From an uncultured Bacteroidales bacterium (GTDB lineage Bacteria; Bacteroidota; Bacteroidia; Bacteroidales; UBA4417), in NCBI GenBank assembly GCA_937965665.1, contig CALCJE010000265.1:1-33858 (forward strand): a stretch of DNA of 33,858 nt. The letters are read 5' to 3'. The number at the start of each line of letters is the position of its first letter. Positions within the stretch are counted from its first letter, which is position 1. Shown here piece after piece: positions 15,500 to 22,947 of the stretch. The notes under the pieces were generated by a model, which was not told where the DNA came from, ran no database searches, and saw nothing but the letters and a program-made list of their open reading frames with translations. The translations under genes and the position numbers were made by a program.

Positions 15500-17950
15500 A
15501 TGAAAAGGATTCTGCTTGCGTGTGTTGCCTTCCTGGCGGCATTTCCGGTTATGGCCAGCGAGGCTGACCTGAAAATTCCACAACTTAATGTCGACCAGAA
15601 CCACCTGCTTCTGCTTGGTTTTTTGGTTTGCTTAGGCGGATTGGGTTTCGGATTGTACCAGTTTTTAAAAGTAAAAAATTTACGTACACATCAGAGTATG
15701 CTCGATGTTTCGAACACCATTTTCGAAACCTGCAAAACATACCTGGTTCAGCAGGGTAAGTTCCTGATGATACTTTTTGCTTTTATTGCTCTTTGTGTTG
15801 CTTTTTATTATGGTTTCCTGCAGGATGCAGGTGTAGGTGGAGTTTTACTTATATTGCTCTGGGCTGTTATCGGTATCCTTGGCTCATACGGTGTGGCCTG
15901 GTTTGGCATCCGCATGAACACTTTTGCCAACAGCCGTATGGCTTTTGCCTCGCTCGAGCGTAAACCGCTGAAACTGCTCAAAATACCGCTCGACTCAGGT
16001 ATGAGCATCGGGGTAGTTCTGGTTTGTGTGGAGCTCATCATGATGCTGGTAATCCTGCTTTATATTCCGCGTCATTTGGCCGGAGCATGTTTCATCGGGT
16101 TTGCCATAGGCGAATCACTTGGTGCATCGGCTTTGCGTATTGCCGGGGGTATTTTTACAAAAATTGCTGATATCGGTTCGGACCTGATGAAAGTAGTTTT
16201 CAAAATTGGTGAGGACGACCCGCGTAACCCTGGTGTTATAGCTGATTGTACCGGTGATAATGCAGGCGACAGTGTTGGTCCAACCGCCGATGGTTTCGAA
16301 ACTTATGGTGTAACCGGTGTAGCACTCATCTCATTTATTGTTCTGGCAGTAGGCTCTGTTACTGATGGAACTTTTATAGCAAATCCTGAATGGCAGGCCG
16401 CTTTCCTCACCTGGATTTTTGTGATGCGTATTTTAATGATCATCACTTCAATAGGTTCATTTTATATTAATGATTTACTGAGTAAGTCGTTATACAGCAA
16501 AAAGGATGATCTCGATTTCGAAAAGCCACTCACAAATCTTGTGTGGATCACATCGGTAATGTCGATCCTGGTAACTTTTATTGCAAGTTATTTCCTGGTA
16601 GGTCCTTCAACCACGGTTGGAGCACTGAATGCTAACTTATGGGTGGTTTTATCCGTGATTATCAGCTGTGGTACGCTGGGAGGCGCGCTTATCCCTGAAT
16701 TTACAAAGATCTTTACTTCACCTAAATCGGATCATGTTCAGGAAATTGTTAACTCCGGCAAAGAAGGCGGAGCTTCGCTTACCATACTTTCGGGATTTGT
16801 TGGCGGTAACTTCAGCGCTTTCTGGATGGGAATGGTATTCGTGCTGCTTATGTTTATTGCCTATATCGCAAGTACATTCGGCCTCGACCAGTTTATGATA
16901 TACTCATCCATATTCGCCTTTGGCCTGGTTGCTTTCGGGTTGCTGGGAATGGGACCTGTTACCATTGCTGTCGACAGCTACGGACCTGTAACTGATAATG
17001 CACAATCAGTTTACGAACTTTCGCTGATTGAAGACGTACCCAATATTGCCCGGGAAATTGAAAAAGACTTTGGCTTTAAACCCGATTTCGAAAAATCGAA
17101 ACATTACCTCGAAGCCAATGATGGCGCCGGAAATACCTTTAAAGCAACAGCCAAACCGGTATTGATCGGTACCGCGGTTGTAGGGGCTACCACCATGATT
17201 TTCTCGCTGATACTGGTTATCAAAAATGTGTTGGGCGTTGAACCCGAAACCATTTTAAATATCCTGAACCCATGGACAATCCTGGGCTTCCTTTGCGGTG
17301 GCGCGGTTATTTACTGGTTTACAGGCGCATCAACCCAGGCTGTTACTGTGGGTGCTTACCGTGCGGTTGAGTTTATTAAAAGAAATATAAACCTCGATCC
17401 CAATGCCCCTAAAAAAGCAGATGTCGAAAAATCGAAAGAGGTTGTAAAAATATGTACGGTGTATGCGCAGAAAGGAATGCTCAATATCTTTATTGGTATT
17501 TTCTCATTTGCGTTGGCGTTCGCCTTTATTTCCGGATATGAAGCTACCGGCGAGGCTAACAAAGCCATTCAGTTTGCAGCTGCATCGTTCTTTGTTTCGT
17601 ACCTCATTTCTATCGCCATCTTTGGTTTGTTCCAGGCTATATTTATGGCCAATGCCGGTGGTGGCTGGGACAATGCCAAAAAAGTGGTTGAAGTTGATCT
17701 GAAAATGAAAGGTACGCCGCTACACGATGCTACCATTGTTGGCGATACCGTGGGCGACCCGTTTAAGGATACCTCTTCGGTTGCCATGAACCCGGTAATT
17801 AAATTCTCCACGTTGTTCGGACTGCTGGCTATGGAAATTGCCATTTCGGCGGCCTTCCGACCGGTTGCACCCTATGTGGGTATCGCATTCCTGGTGGTTG
17901 CGCTTGTATTTGTATGGCGCTCCTTCTATAAAATGCGGATTGAGAAATAA
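15500..17950 (+). CDS. hppA: Membrane-bound proton-translocating pyrophosphatase
   Basis: Integral membrane enzyme that hydrolyses pyrophosphate and pumps H+ (or Na+) across the cytoplasmic membrane; 816 residues with many transmembrane helices. Recognisable active-site stretches are GGIFTKIADIGSDL near 216-229, EDDPRNPGVIAD near 238-249, DNAGD near 253-257, DSYGPVTDNAQ near 492-502, and GGGWDNAKK plus GDTVGDPFKDTS near the end. It is diverged: the usual TDALDA(A/V)GNTT block is replaced by a longer segment ending YLEANDGAGNTFKAT near 537-550. Lys548 lies where K+-independent enzymes have Lys, but the residue three later is Ala rather than the usual Thr. The N-terminus starts like a signal peptide (LLACVAFLAAFPVMAS). 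Ion specificity cannot be settled from sequence. It has its own promoter and is followed by a terminator 25 bp after the stop. Confidence 0.93.
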   Translation: MKRILLACVAFLAAFPVMASEADLKIPQLNVDQNHLLLLGFLVCLGGLGFGLYQFLKVKNLRTHQSMLDVSNTIFETCKTYLVQQGKFLMILFAFIALCVAFYYGFLQDAGVGGVLLILLWAVIGILGSYGVAWFGIRMNTFANSRMAFASLERKPLKLLKIPLDSGMSIGVVLVCVELIMMLVILLYIPRHLAGACFIGFAIGESLGASALRIAGGIFTKIADIGSDLMKVVFKIGEDDPRNPGVIADCTGDNAGDSVGPTADGFETYGVTGVALISFIVLAVGSVTDGTFIANPEWQAAFLTWIFVMRILMIITSIGSFYINDLLSKSLYSKKDDLDFEKPLTNLVWITSVMSILVTFIASYFLVGPSTTVGALNANLWVVLSVIISCGTLGGALIPEFTKIFTSPKSDHVQEIVNSGKEGGASLTILSGFVGGNFSAFWMGMVFVLLMFIAYIASTFGLDQFMIYSSIFAFGLVAFGLLGMGPVTIAVDSYGPVTDNAQSVYELSLIEDVPNIAREIEKDFGFKPDFEKSKHYLEANDGAGNTFKATAKPVLIGTAVVGATTMIFSLILVIKNVLGVEPETILNILNPWTILGFLCGGAVIYWFTGASTQAVTVGAYRAVEFIKRNINLDPNAPKKADVEKSKEVVKICTVYAQKGMLNIFIGIFSFALAFAFISGYEATGEANKAIQFAAASFFVSYLISIAIFGLFQAIFMANAGGGWDNAKKVVEVDLKMKGTPLHDATIVGDTVGDPFKDTSSVAMNPVIKFSTLFGLLAMEIAISAAFRPVAPYVGIAFLVVALVFVWRSFYKMRIEK

Positions 17951-17975
17951 AAACAAGTTTTTAAAATAAATGCAT

Positions 17976-18009
17976 AAAAAAGCCGGTTCGGCAATGGACC
18001 GGCTTTTTT
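17976..18009. terminator. Bidirectional terminator after hppA
   Basis: AAAAAAGCCGGTTC and GGACCGGCTTTTTT form a stem of about 14 bp with one G-U, loop GGCAAT. Runs of A and T on both sides let it work for hppA and for the convergent AT-rich gene. It forms the head of repeat copy R1. Confidence 0.9.
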
Positions 18010-18105
18010 GATCTTGTAGGTTTTACTATTGATTTACTGTATCCCGGGTCACAGACTCAGGAAAGCATTTGATTTGTTTTTGGGGACTATGGCGGACAGC
18101 CTGGA
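17976..18105 (+). repeat. Dispersed repeat copy R1 (subtype a)
   Basis: About 130 bp similar throughout to 21616-21748. Shared blocks include the GCCGGTT/GGACCGGC hairpin, TTTTTTGAT, ACTATTGATTTAC / GCTATTGATTTAC, TCACAGA-TCAGGA and GATTTGTTTTT-GGGG, ending near GGACAGCC. It lies between hppA and the AT-rich gene. Confidence 0.8.
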
Positions 18106-18149
18106 GAGGCGCACCCAGTCAGTATTTGCTGGTGGGGCAGCCTACTCGA

Positions 18150-19530
18150 TTGGCAGTAGTGCATTTTAGGTTATCAATTCATTTATCCGGTGTTTCCACT
18201 TTGGAAATTCGTCAATAAATTGTGAGCCTTTGTCTTTATGATATACTACATTAAAAATTAAATCATTGTCTTGGTTTGTTGTCCTATAAGCCCTTTTGTA
18301 TTTTTCTCTTCCACAGTCTAAAATTGTATTTATAGTGGCTTCAATTCTTTTGTATTGCAATTCAATTTCTTTTTCCCCTTTTTCAATTGTCCAAATGTAA
18401 GTAGCATGTGAATTAAGTAATTCCCAAATAAAATGGTTGTTTAACTCGCCTTCTGCAAGAAAAATGAAACCAAAATTTGGATGGTTTGTAAACCGAATTC
18501 TATAATTCATGGATTGTTTGTTACCTGATAAGTATATTAATTCTCTTTTATTTCTTACGTTGCACTTAGCAATTAGCATATCCAAAATATCTTTTTCAGT
18601 CTGTTTAAATACATTGCCTTCCAAGTCATTCGAATTATCCAAACTGTATATATCGTCTGATGTGAAAAGTGCTTTGTCAACTTCTTTTGGCCGAATTGAT
18701 TTCGTAATTTCAAATGTTCTTTGAACTTTAACACCTTCAATAAGGTTCTGGTCAATATTGTCTATGTCCTTTGATGTTGCAAAGAATTCGTTAAGTTGGT
18801 TGTCTATTAGGATAAATGTTGCTTTTACTCTAATTTTTTTTGTCTTCAATTTTTTTGAAAACCAATATTTAATATTATCAAATTCTGTCAGGATGTTCTC
18901 GTTAGTTATTTTGAAGTCTAAAGACTGGTCAAGTTTCTTAATATATTTTGAGAACCTTACATACCCTAGCATAAACACACTTTCATTAAAATTAATAGCA
19001 AATTCTTCTTCAAATTTTGTAACAATTGATTCACTCTTATTCTCAAAATTTTCAACTTGCAAATTTGCATTTTCACAAAACTCTAATGCATCTGTATTTT
19101 TTATTGCTTTTTCGTGTACTGGTTTATAATCACAAGGTCTGTCATTAATGTTTGTAAGTTGGTTGATAAATTTAATCCGCTGATAACTTGATAAAATTGG
19201 TTCAAGGTATGCCCAATTAAATTTACCAAATTCCAAGTATTTAATTTCTTGTTTAGGTTTTTGGCTCAAAAATATCGCTAGGTTGTTGTAATTATAATTG
19301 ATAATCTCAACACATAATTTTTTTGAAGTCTTATCAAATTCTTTCATTTGAACCTTCCAAAAAATATCTCTATGTGAATGAAATGATAGATATTCAATAG
19401 GAATGTCCGTCTGTTTAATATGAATAAAATCTGTGTCGTTAAACCAAATTTTATCGTTCTTAATCTTCAGTAATATTTCTTTGCTTATCATTTGCAAATG
19501 TTACTTTTCGGGTCTTTGCATTACTGCCAA
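18150..19530. mobile_element. Putative single-gene cassette bounded by 14-bp inverted repeats
   Basis: TTGGCAGTAGTGCA at 18150-18163 and TGCATTACTGCCAA at 19517-19530 are inverted repeats with 13 of 14 matches. They enclose one gene and little else: the left repeat ends 3 bp past its stop and the right one lies about 26 bp before its start. The interior is about 27% G+C in the lines I counted, far below the flanks. No transposase or integrase is encoded inside, so any mobility would depend on functions elsewhere. I have not found a target-site duplication. Confidence 0.4.
18166..19491 (-). CDS. AT-rich hypothetical protein, probably acquired
   Basis: A protein of about 441 residues that I do not recognise. 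The ATG at 19491 is preferred over an in-frame TTG at 19497. It has no signal peptide or membrane segment, so it is probably cytoplasmic. It is rich in Lys, Asn, Ile, Phe and Glu, as expected from the low G+C. Recognisable stretches only describe it: an N-terminal EYLSFHSHRDIFWK, a central KIRVKATFILIDNQ, and a C-terminal NFGFIFLAEGELNNHFIWELLNSHATYIW followed by a Lys/Glu-rich helix. No nuclease, ATPase or HTH motif is evident. Single AT-rich genes of this kind in Bacteroidota often belong to cassettes or defence islands, but nothing here proves either. It is convergent with hppA across repeat R1. Confidence 0.75.
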   Translation of the reverse strand: MISKEILLKIKNDKIWFNDTDFIHIKQTDIPIEYLSFHSHRDIFWKVQMKEFDKTSKKLCVEIINYNYNNLAIFLSQKPKQEIKYLEFGKFNWAYLEPILSSYQRIKFINQLTNINDRPCDYKPVHEKAIKNTDALEFCENANLQVENFENKSESIVTKFEEEFAINFNESVFMLGYVRFSKYIKKLDQSLDFKITNENILTEFDNIKYWFSKKLKTKKIRVKATFILIDNQLNEFFATSKDIDNIDQNLIEGVKVQRTFEITKSIRPKEVDKALFTSDDIYSLDNSNDLEGNVFKQTEKDILDMLIAKCNVRNKRELIYLSGNKQSMNYRIRFTNHPNFGFIFLAEGELNNHFIWELLNSHATYIWTIEKGEKEIELQYKRIEATINTILDCGREKYKRAYRTTNQDNDLIFNVVYHKDKGSQFIDEFPKWKHRINELIT

Positions 19531-19844
19531 CTAGCATATATCAACAAGTTTACATCACTTTTAAGCGCTTTTAACCGTTAATATTTTTCGTTTATATTAT
19601 TCTGATGCAATTTGTATTTGCCAACCACTACTTATTTTACCCTTCAAATATAATTATAATCTCAATATCTTTATATTTTAAATCAGGCTTAGGCGCAACC
19701 CTGCAAAGGACCGTTTTTTTTGATTTAATGATAAGGTGCCTTCAGGTTACAATGTTATTTTGACAGGTTGTTTTAAGGGCACGCTTTAAAAACGCTTGCC
19801 TGAGGGTTGATTAGATTTTGCAGTTTTCTCCTCCCTGCACAAAG
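19531..19844. other. AT-rich intergenic region with degraded repeat
   Basis: Region between the AT-rich gene and the GH30 gene with no credible open frame. It contains a further TGCCAAC near 19619, the subtype b repeat at 19703-19730, and AT-rich sequence with no complete promoter match. Confidence 0.5.
19703..19730 (+). repeat. Dispersed repeat copy R1b (subtype b)
   Basis: GCAAAGGACCG, then T8, then GATTTAAT. This is nearly identical to 22613-22640 apart from a missing GC in the hairpin arm, and shares the GGACCG-T-run-GATTT core with R1 and R2. The left hairpin arm is degraded, so it is probably a weak terminator at best. Confidence 0.65.
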
Positions 19845-21350
19845 TTAATATTTCACTAAAATGGTGTTGATTGTTTGCGCTTTTAGGGTTGGGGTTAATA
19901 TTTTTCCATCGATTTCAATATTTACAGTCTTATCCTGGGTTTCGGCATTATTTATTAATATGGCTACGCTTTTATCAGGGTTTATAAACACTAACAAATC
20001 ATCAAACGCACCTTTGGTTACAATTTTTTTTGCATTGGGTTTTACAAAATGGCTTAGATGTTTCATCAAATAGTATTCGTAACTGTATTTATAGGTTCGA
20101 TGGAGCGTGTCGACAATAACAAGAGAGTTTTGATGCCAGCCCCATGTGCTTTTGCCACCATCCTTCAGCGAAATATTCCAATAAAAATAAGCTTTCACGC
20201 CATGGTTGAGATAATGTTTCATTAAACTCCATGCATACGTACAATATTTCCAATCGTTGTATCCGTTTCCGCATTCCTGTTCAGTCTGATACAGGCTCAA
20301 ATCGGGATATTGCTGATGGATAGCTGCAATGGCATCTTTGCCTGCCCATTGAAAGCCGACTCCTTTTATATAATCCCTGCTTAACGGGTCAGTAAGCAAA
20401 GTGTCGACCAATTTTGAATCAGGGCGTTCCATAGTCCCAAAATACAAATCAACCCCTTTTTTTCTCATTTCGGGGCCCAGAAACGAAACAAATTTTACCA
20501 AACCCGAAGCTCGCCAGGTACAACTCGGGAAAACCTGGTCGGAATTGAATTCGTTTTGTGGCATTACCATACCTATATGAATTCCTTCCTTTTTATATGC
20601 ATCTATAAATTTTGAAAAGTAAAGACTGTATGCTTTAAAATATTTTTCGTCCTGAATAAACATATCTGTTCCTTCATGCATTCGTTGTTCGGGTTTCATG
20701 CCATTGCTTATCCCTTTAAAATCCATGCCCCAATTGTCTCTCATAGTTTGAAGTTGCTCCTTCGACCATCCGGAAACATCAGGAACAGGCTGAGATGCAT
20801 AGTGTTTATTGTATTTCATCCATGTAGGCGGCGACCAGGGCGATGCCCATAACTTTAAGGCAGGATTATATTTCTGTGCATTTTTGATGAAAAGAATCAG
20901 CGTTTCATAGTCGTTGGCAATACTGAAATTTTTCATCTCAAAATCTCCGTCGGTTTCATTGTAGGAGTACCAATGTCGGGAGAAATCATTTGCCCCGACT
21001 GGCATACGGCAAATAGTGAAATTTGCCCCGATATTTGGCTGGAAGAGTTCTTTAAGAATAGCTTCCCTGTCATTATCCGAAAGAAGTGAGAGCGATGTCC
21101 AGCCAAGTTCATTAAAACAAGCGCCAAACCCTTCAATAGTTTGTTGCGTTTCACTAAGATTAATTATAACATCAGCTTTGACGTTTGATTTTTTCAATTT
21201 CAATCCGGGTTGTTTCACCCATTGCTTTTCCGGTGAACTTGATATCCAGCTCCCATGTTGCTGTGCAAAACAATGCGTTGAAAACAGAATGGATAGCATA
21301 AAGGTATATTTGAAAATACCTTTAATTGCAAATGAGAAGTTGCGTATCAT
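19845..21350 (-). CDS. Secreted glycoside hydrolase family 30
   Basis: A 501-residue exported glycosidase with a signal peptide at about residues 1-29 (ending HCFAQ). The GH30 (beta/alpha)8 core is visible: IEGFGACFNELGW near 72-84, CRMPVGANDFSRHWYSY near 114-130 and WASPWSPPTWMKYN near 168-181. The acid/base Glu is about 267 in PQNEF and the nucleophile Glu about 357 in YQTEQECGN. A short C-terminal beta domain ends the protein. GH30 members include glucocerebrosidase-like enzymes, beta-1,6-glucanases and xylanases; the sequence looks closest to the glucosylceramidase/beta-1,6-glucanase side, but the substrate is inferred. No SusC/SusD pair or other glycosidase is nearby, so it is not part of a visible polysaccharide locus. 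It sits between two repeat copies, with G+C near 40%. Confidence 0.92.
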   Translation of the reverse strand: MIRNFSFAIKGIFKYTFMLSILFSTHCFAQQHGSWISSSPEKQWVKQPGLKLKKSNVKADVIINLSETQQTIEGFGACFNELGWTSLSLLSDNDREAILKELFQPNIGANFTICRMPVGANDFSRHWYSYNETDGDFEMKNFSIANDYETLILFIKNAQKYNPALKLWASPWSPPTWMKYNKHYASQPVPDVSGWSKEQLQTMRDNWGMDFKGISNGMKPEQRMHEGTDMFIQDEKYFKAYSLYFSKFIDAYKKEGIHIGMVMPQNEFNSDQVFPSCTWRASGLVKFVSFLGPEMRKKGVDLYFGTMERPDSKLVDTLLTDPLSRDYIKGVGFQWAGKDAIAAIHQQYPDLSLYQTEQECGNGYNDWKYCTYAWSLMKHYLNHGVKAYFYWNISLKDGGKSTWGWHQNSLVIVDTLHRTYKYSYEYYLMKHLSHFVKPNAKKIVTKGAFDDLLVFINPDKSVAILINNAETQDKTVNIEIDGKILTPTLKAQTINTILVKY

Positions 21351-21615
21351 AGTTCTAATTTCTTTATTTCAGTTAAAAGCATCATTTTTCCTGTTGTTAC
21401 CACCAACGGTTGGCAGGTTTCAGATGTTGGCGATTTCGCGGCACAAAACTGCCTGCCAGCACTACCTGTACCGATTCATCGGTAAATGTATGTTAAGTTT
21501 TCGAATAGTTGAACCAACACAGCCTGTTGTGATGAAATTGCATGTATTTGAATGACGCTCTATCTATACAATGCTGATTAAGAACTAAGTGAAACTGGTT
21601 TTAAAACAGCATAAT
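21351..21615. other. Intergenic region upstream of the GH30 gene
   Basis: No gene is supported here. It holds an inverted motif CCAAC-G-GTTGG near 21402-21412 followed by GCAGG, and GGCAG/CTGCC arms further on (about 21409-21470), which may be remnants of a recombination or hairpin element. AACTGGTTTTAA at 21593-21604 is an inverted match to 22599-22610. Confidence 0.4.
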
Positions 21616-21748
21616 AAAAGCCGGTTCAGCAGTGGACCGGCTTTTTTTGATTTTGTAGCTTTTGCTATTGATTTACGGTATGCTGAATCACAGAATCAGG
21701 ATATCATCTGATTTGTTTTTTGGGGGAATGCGATGGACAGCCGGGGCT
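21616..21748 (+). repeat. Dispersed repeat copy R2 (subtype a)
   Basis: Second full-length copy of the repeat at 17976-18105, beginning with hairpin arms AAAAGCCGGTT / GGACCGGCTTTTTTT that would terminate in either direction. It ends 17 bp before the stop of the following minus-strand gene, the same relative position R1 has to its gene. Confidence 0.8.
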
Positions 21749-21765
21749 GACAGTTTAATACAGCG

Positions 21766-22488
21766 CTATGAATTTTTTGCTTTAATTTCATCTAGTTGAT
21801 TCTGTGGTACCAAATAAGTTTTAGTTAAAAAATACTCTACAACACTATCAATATGGTTAATAAATCCATCCTTTATAGTTACTAACATTTCGGCGGTAAA
21901 ACTTTTATTATCTGCTGGGAACTCGAATTTTTTGAGTGGTGTAATAATTTTTGAAGGAGGAAGAAAGTATTCAATTCTTTGTAAATCGGCTGTGCGATAG
22001 GCAAAAAACGTGATTGTTGTATAAAATCCGGAGTGACGACCCCTGGTGTAAAGCCCGCTGGTATTCTCAGGTACCAATATGTTCCATTCACGTGGAATGG
22101 ATGTATTGCCAAGAAAAATTACGAAATTATAATCATTTTTAACGCTGCTAATCCATCCTTTTACAGCTTTACTCAGCCCACCTACAGTGCCGAAAATACT
22201 TTTCTTTGGATAATAAACCGAATCAGGTAATCGCTTAATTATGCTTACATCATAGTTTTGAGACAGATATTTTAGTAATTGTTGTTCGATATGCTGGGAA
22301 ACAGCTATGTTAAGATGCAAAGTATCAGTAAAATTCCCAAACATGGTTAATCCAACATGTTGATTTACTAATGTTGTATCTTCGAGAGAGATAATAGCTA
22401 TTTTCGAATTTTGAGCCGATGCATAGCCTAATCCAAGAATAAGTATGATACTAATGATGATTTTACGTGCTAAAGAGAATTGAAACAT
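21766..22488 (-). CDS. AT-rich exported hypothetical protein
   Basis: A protein of about 240 residues that I do not recognise. I chose the ATG at 22488 because it begins a normal signal peptide (MFQFSLARKIIISIILILGL, ending ASAQ) and a TAnnTTTG box at 22549-22542 lies upstream; the longer frame from 22584 would run through that promoter. The mature part starts KIAIISLEDTTLVNQ and has an alternating alpha/beta feel with NYNFVIFLGN-like strands, which could be a periplasmic or lipid-facing domain, but no catalytic motif stands out. There is no lipobox cysteine. G+C is about 28-30% in the lines counted, as in the AT-rich gene at 18166-19491. It is flanked by repeat copies R2 and R3. Confidence 0.72.
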   Translation of the reverse strand: MFQFSLARKIIISIILILGLGYASAQNSKIAIISLEDTTLVNQHVGLTMFGNFTDTLHLNIAVSQHIEQQLLKYLSQNYDVSIIKRLPDSVYYPKKSIFGTVGGLSKAVKGWISSVKNDYNFVIFLGNTSIPREWNILVPENTSGLYTRGRHSGFYTTITFFAYRTADLQRIEYFLPPSKIITPLKKFEFPADNKSFTAEMLVTIKDGFINHIDSVVEYFLTKTYLVPQNQLDEIKAKNS

Positions 22489-22541
22489 GAAGTTAAAATT
22501 ATTATGATTTTTTTTGTGACCTTCTGGTTGAGTACTACCAG

Positions 22542-22575
22542 CAAAAGTAGTAATGTTTCCGATAAGCGTTGCAAA
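22542..22575 (-). promoter_or_regulatory. Promoter of the exported AT-rich gene
   Basis: TACTTTTG (22549-22542 on the minus strand) is a perfect -7 box. TTTG at 22575-22572 is 22 bp further upstream, slightly long for a -33 element. Confidence 0.5.
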
Positions 22576-22600
22576 TGGACTCAATCAGGGATACATTCTT

Positions 22601-22673
22601 AAAACCAGTTAAGCAAAGGACCGGCTTTTTTTGATTTAATTCCGGGTGATGCTGGATTCCACGGAGATATGGA
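22601..22673 (+). repeat. Dispersed repeat copy R3 (subtype b)
   Basis: Contains GCAAAGGACCGGC-T7-GATTTAAT, closest to R1b, followed by TGCTGGATTCCACGGAGATATGG, which aligns loosely to TGCTGAATCACAGAATCAGGATAT of R2. The left hairpin arm (AAAACCAGTT) has decayed. Confidence 0.6.
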
Positions 22674-22885
22674 TAAAAATTATAAGATGTTTATTCAGGT
22701 TCGTGTTACAAGCGGGCACCAGCCAGAGGGTTTCCCCGTCAGGGGATAAATATCAATAAAAAATTACAAACACAATCCCGGTTCCCCGTCAGGAGATCAA
22801 CGGCAATTCAACTGTATAATTCCGGTATTTTCAATCAGGTACAATATTTAATCCCGGATTGTTTTTACATTTCCTATAATCGAAC
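22674..22885. other. Intergenic region with a duplicated TTCCCCGTCAGG motif
   Basis: No gene is seen. TTCCCCGTCAGGGGAT near 22731-22746 and TTCCCCGTCAGGAGAT near 22782-22797 are direct repeats 51 bp apart. The first contains a small CCCC-GTCA-GGGG hairpin. Two copies are too few for a CRISPR array. Confidence 0.5.
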
Positions 22886-22893
22886 TACTTTTG
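22886..22893 (+). promoter_or_regulatory. -7 promoter element of yebC
   Basis: TACTTTTG is a perfect TAnnTTTG box, with a T-rich stretch about 19 bp upstream. The transcript start would be near 22900, about 48 nt before the ATG. Confidence 0.55.
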
Positions 22894-22947
22894 CTGCTTC
22901 AAAAAAACAAACTATTACAGCAACCATAAAATATACGTTACAATAGC

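Noticed and set aside
21016..21555. 179-codon plus-strand frame over the GH30 start and upstream gap
   Set aside because: Mostly antisense to the conserved GH30 N-terminus, with no promoter or recognisable product.
22489..22584. N-terminal extension of the exported AT-rich gene
   Set aside because: The extra 32 codons run through the TAnnTTTG promoter box and would bury the signal peptide, so the ATG at 22488 was preferred.
17976..22673. Classical integron with attC sites
   Set aside because: The repeats and the TTGGCAG ends lack the canonical GTTRRRY/RYYYAAC core sites and no integrase is in the window; cassette-like is as far as the sequence allows.
22731..22797. CRISPR array
   Set aside because: Only two imperfect 16-bp copies with one spacer-like gap and no cas genes.
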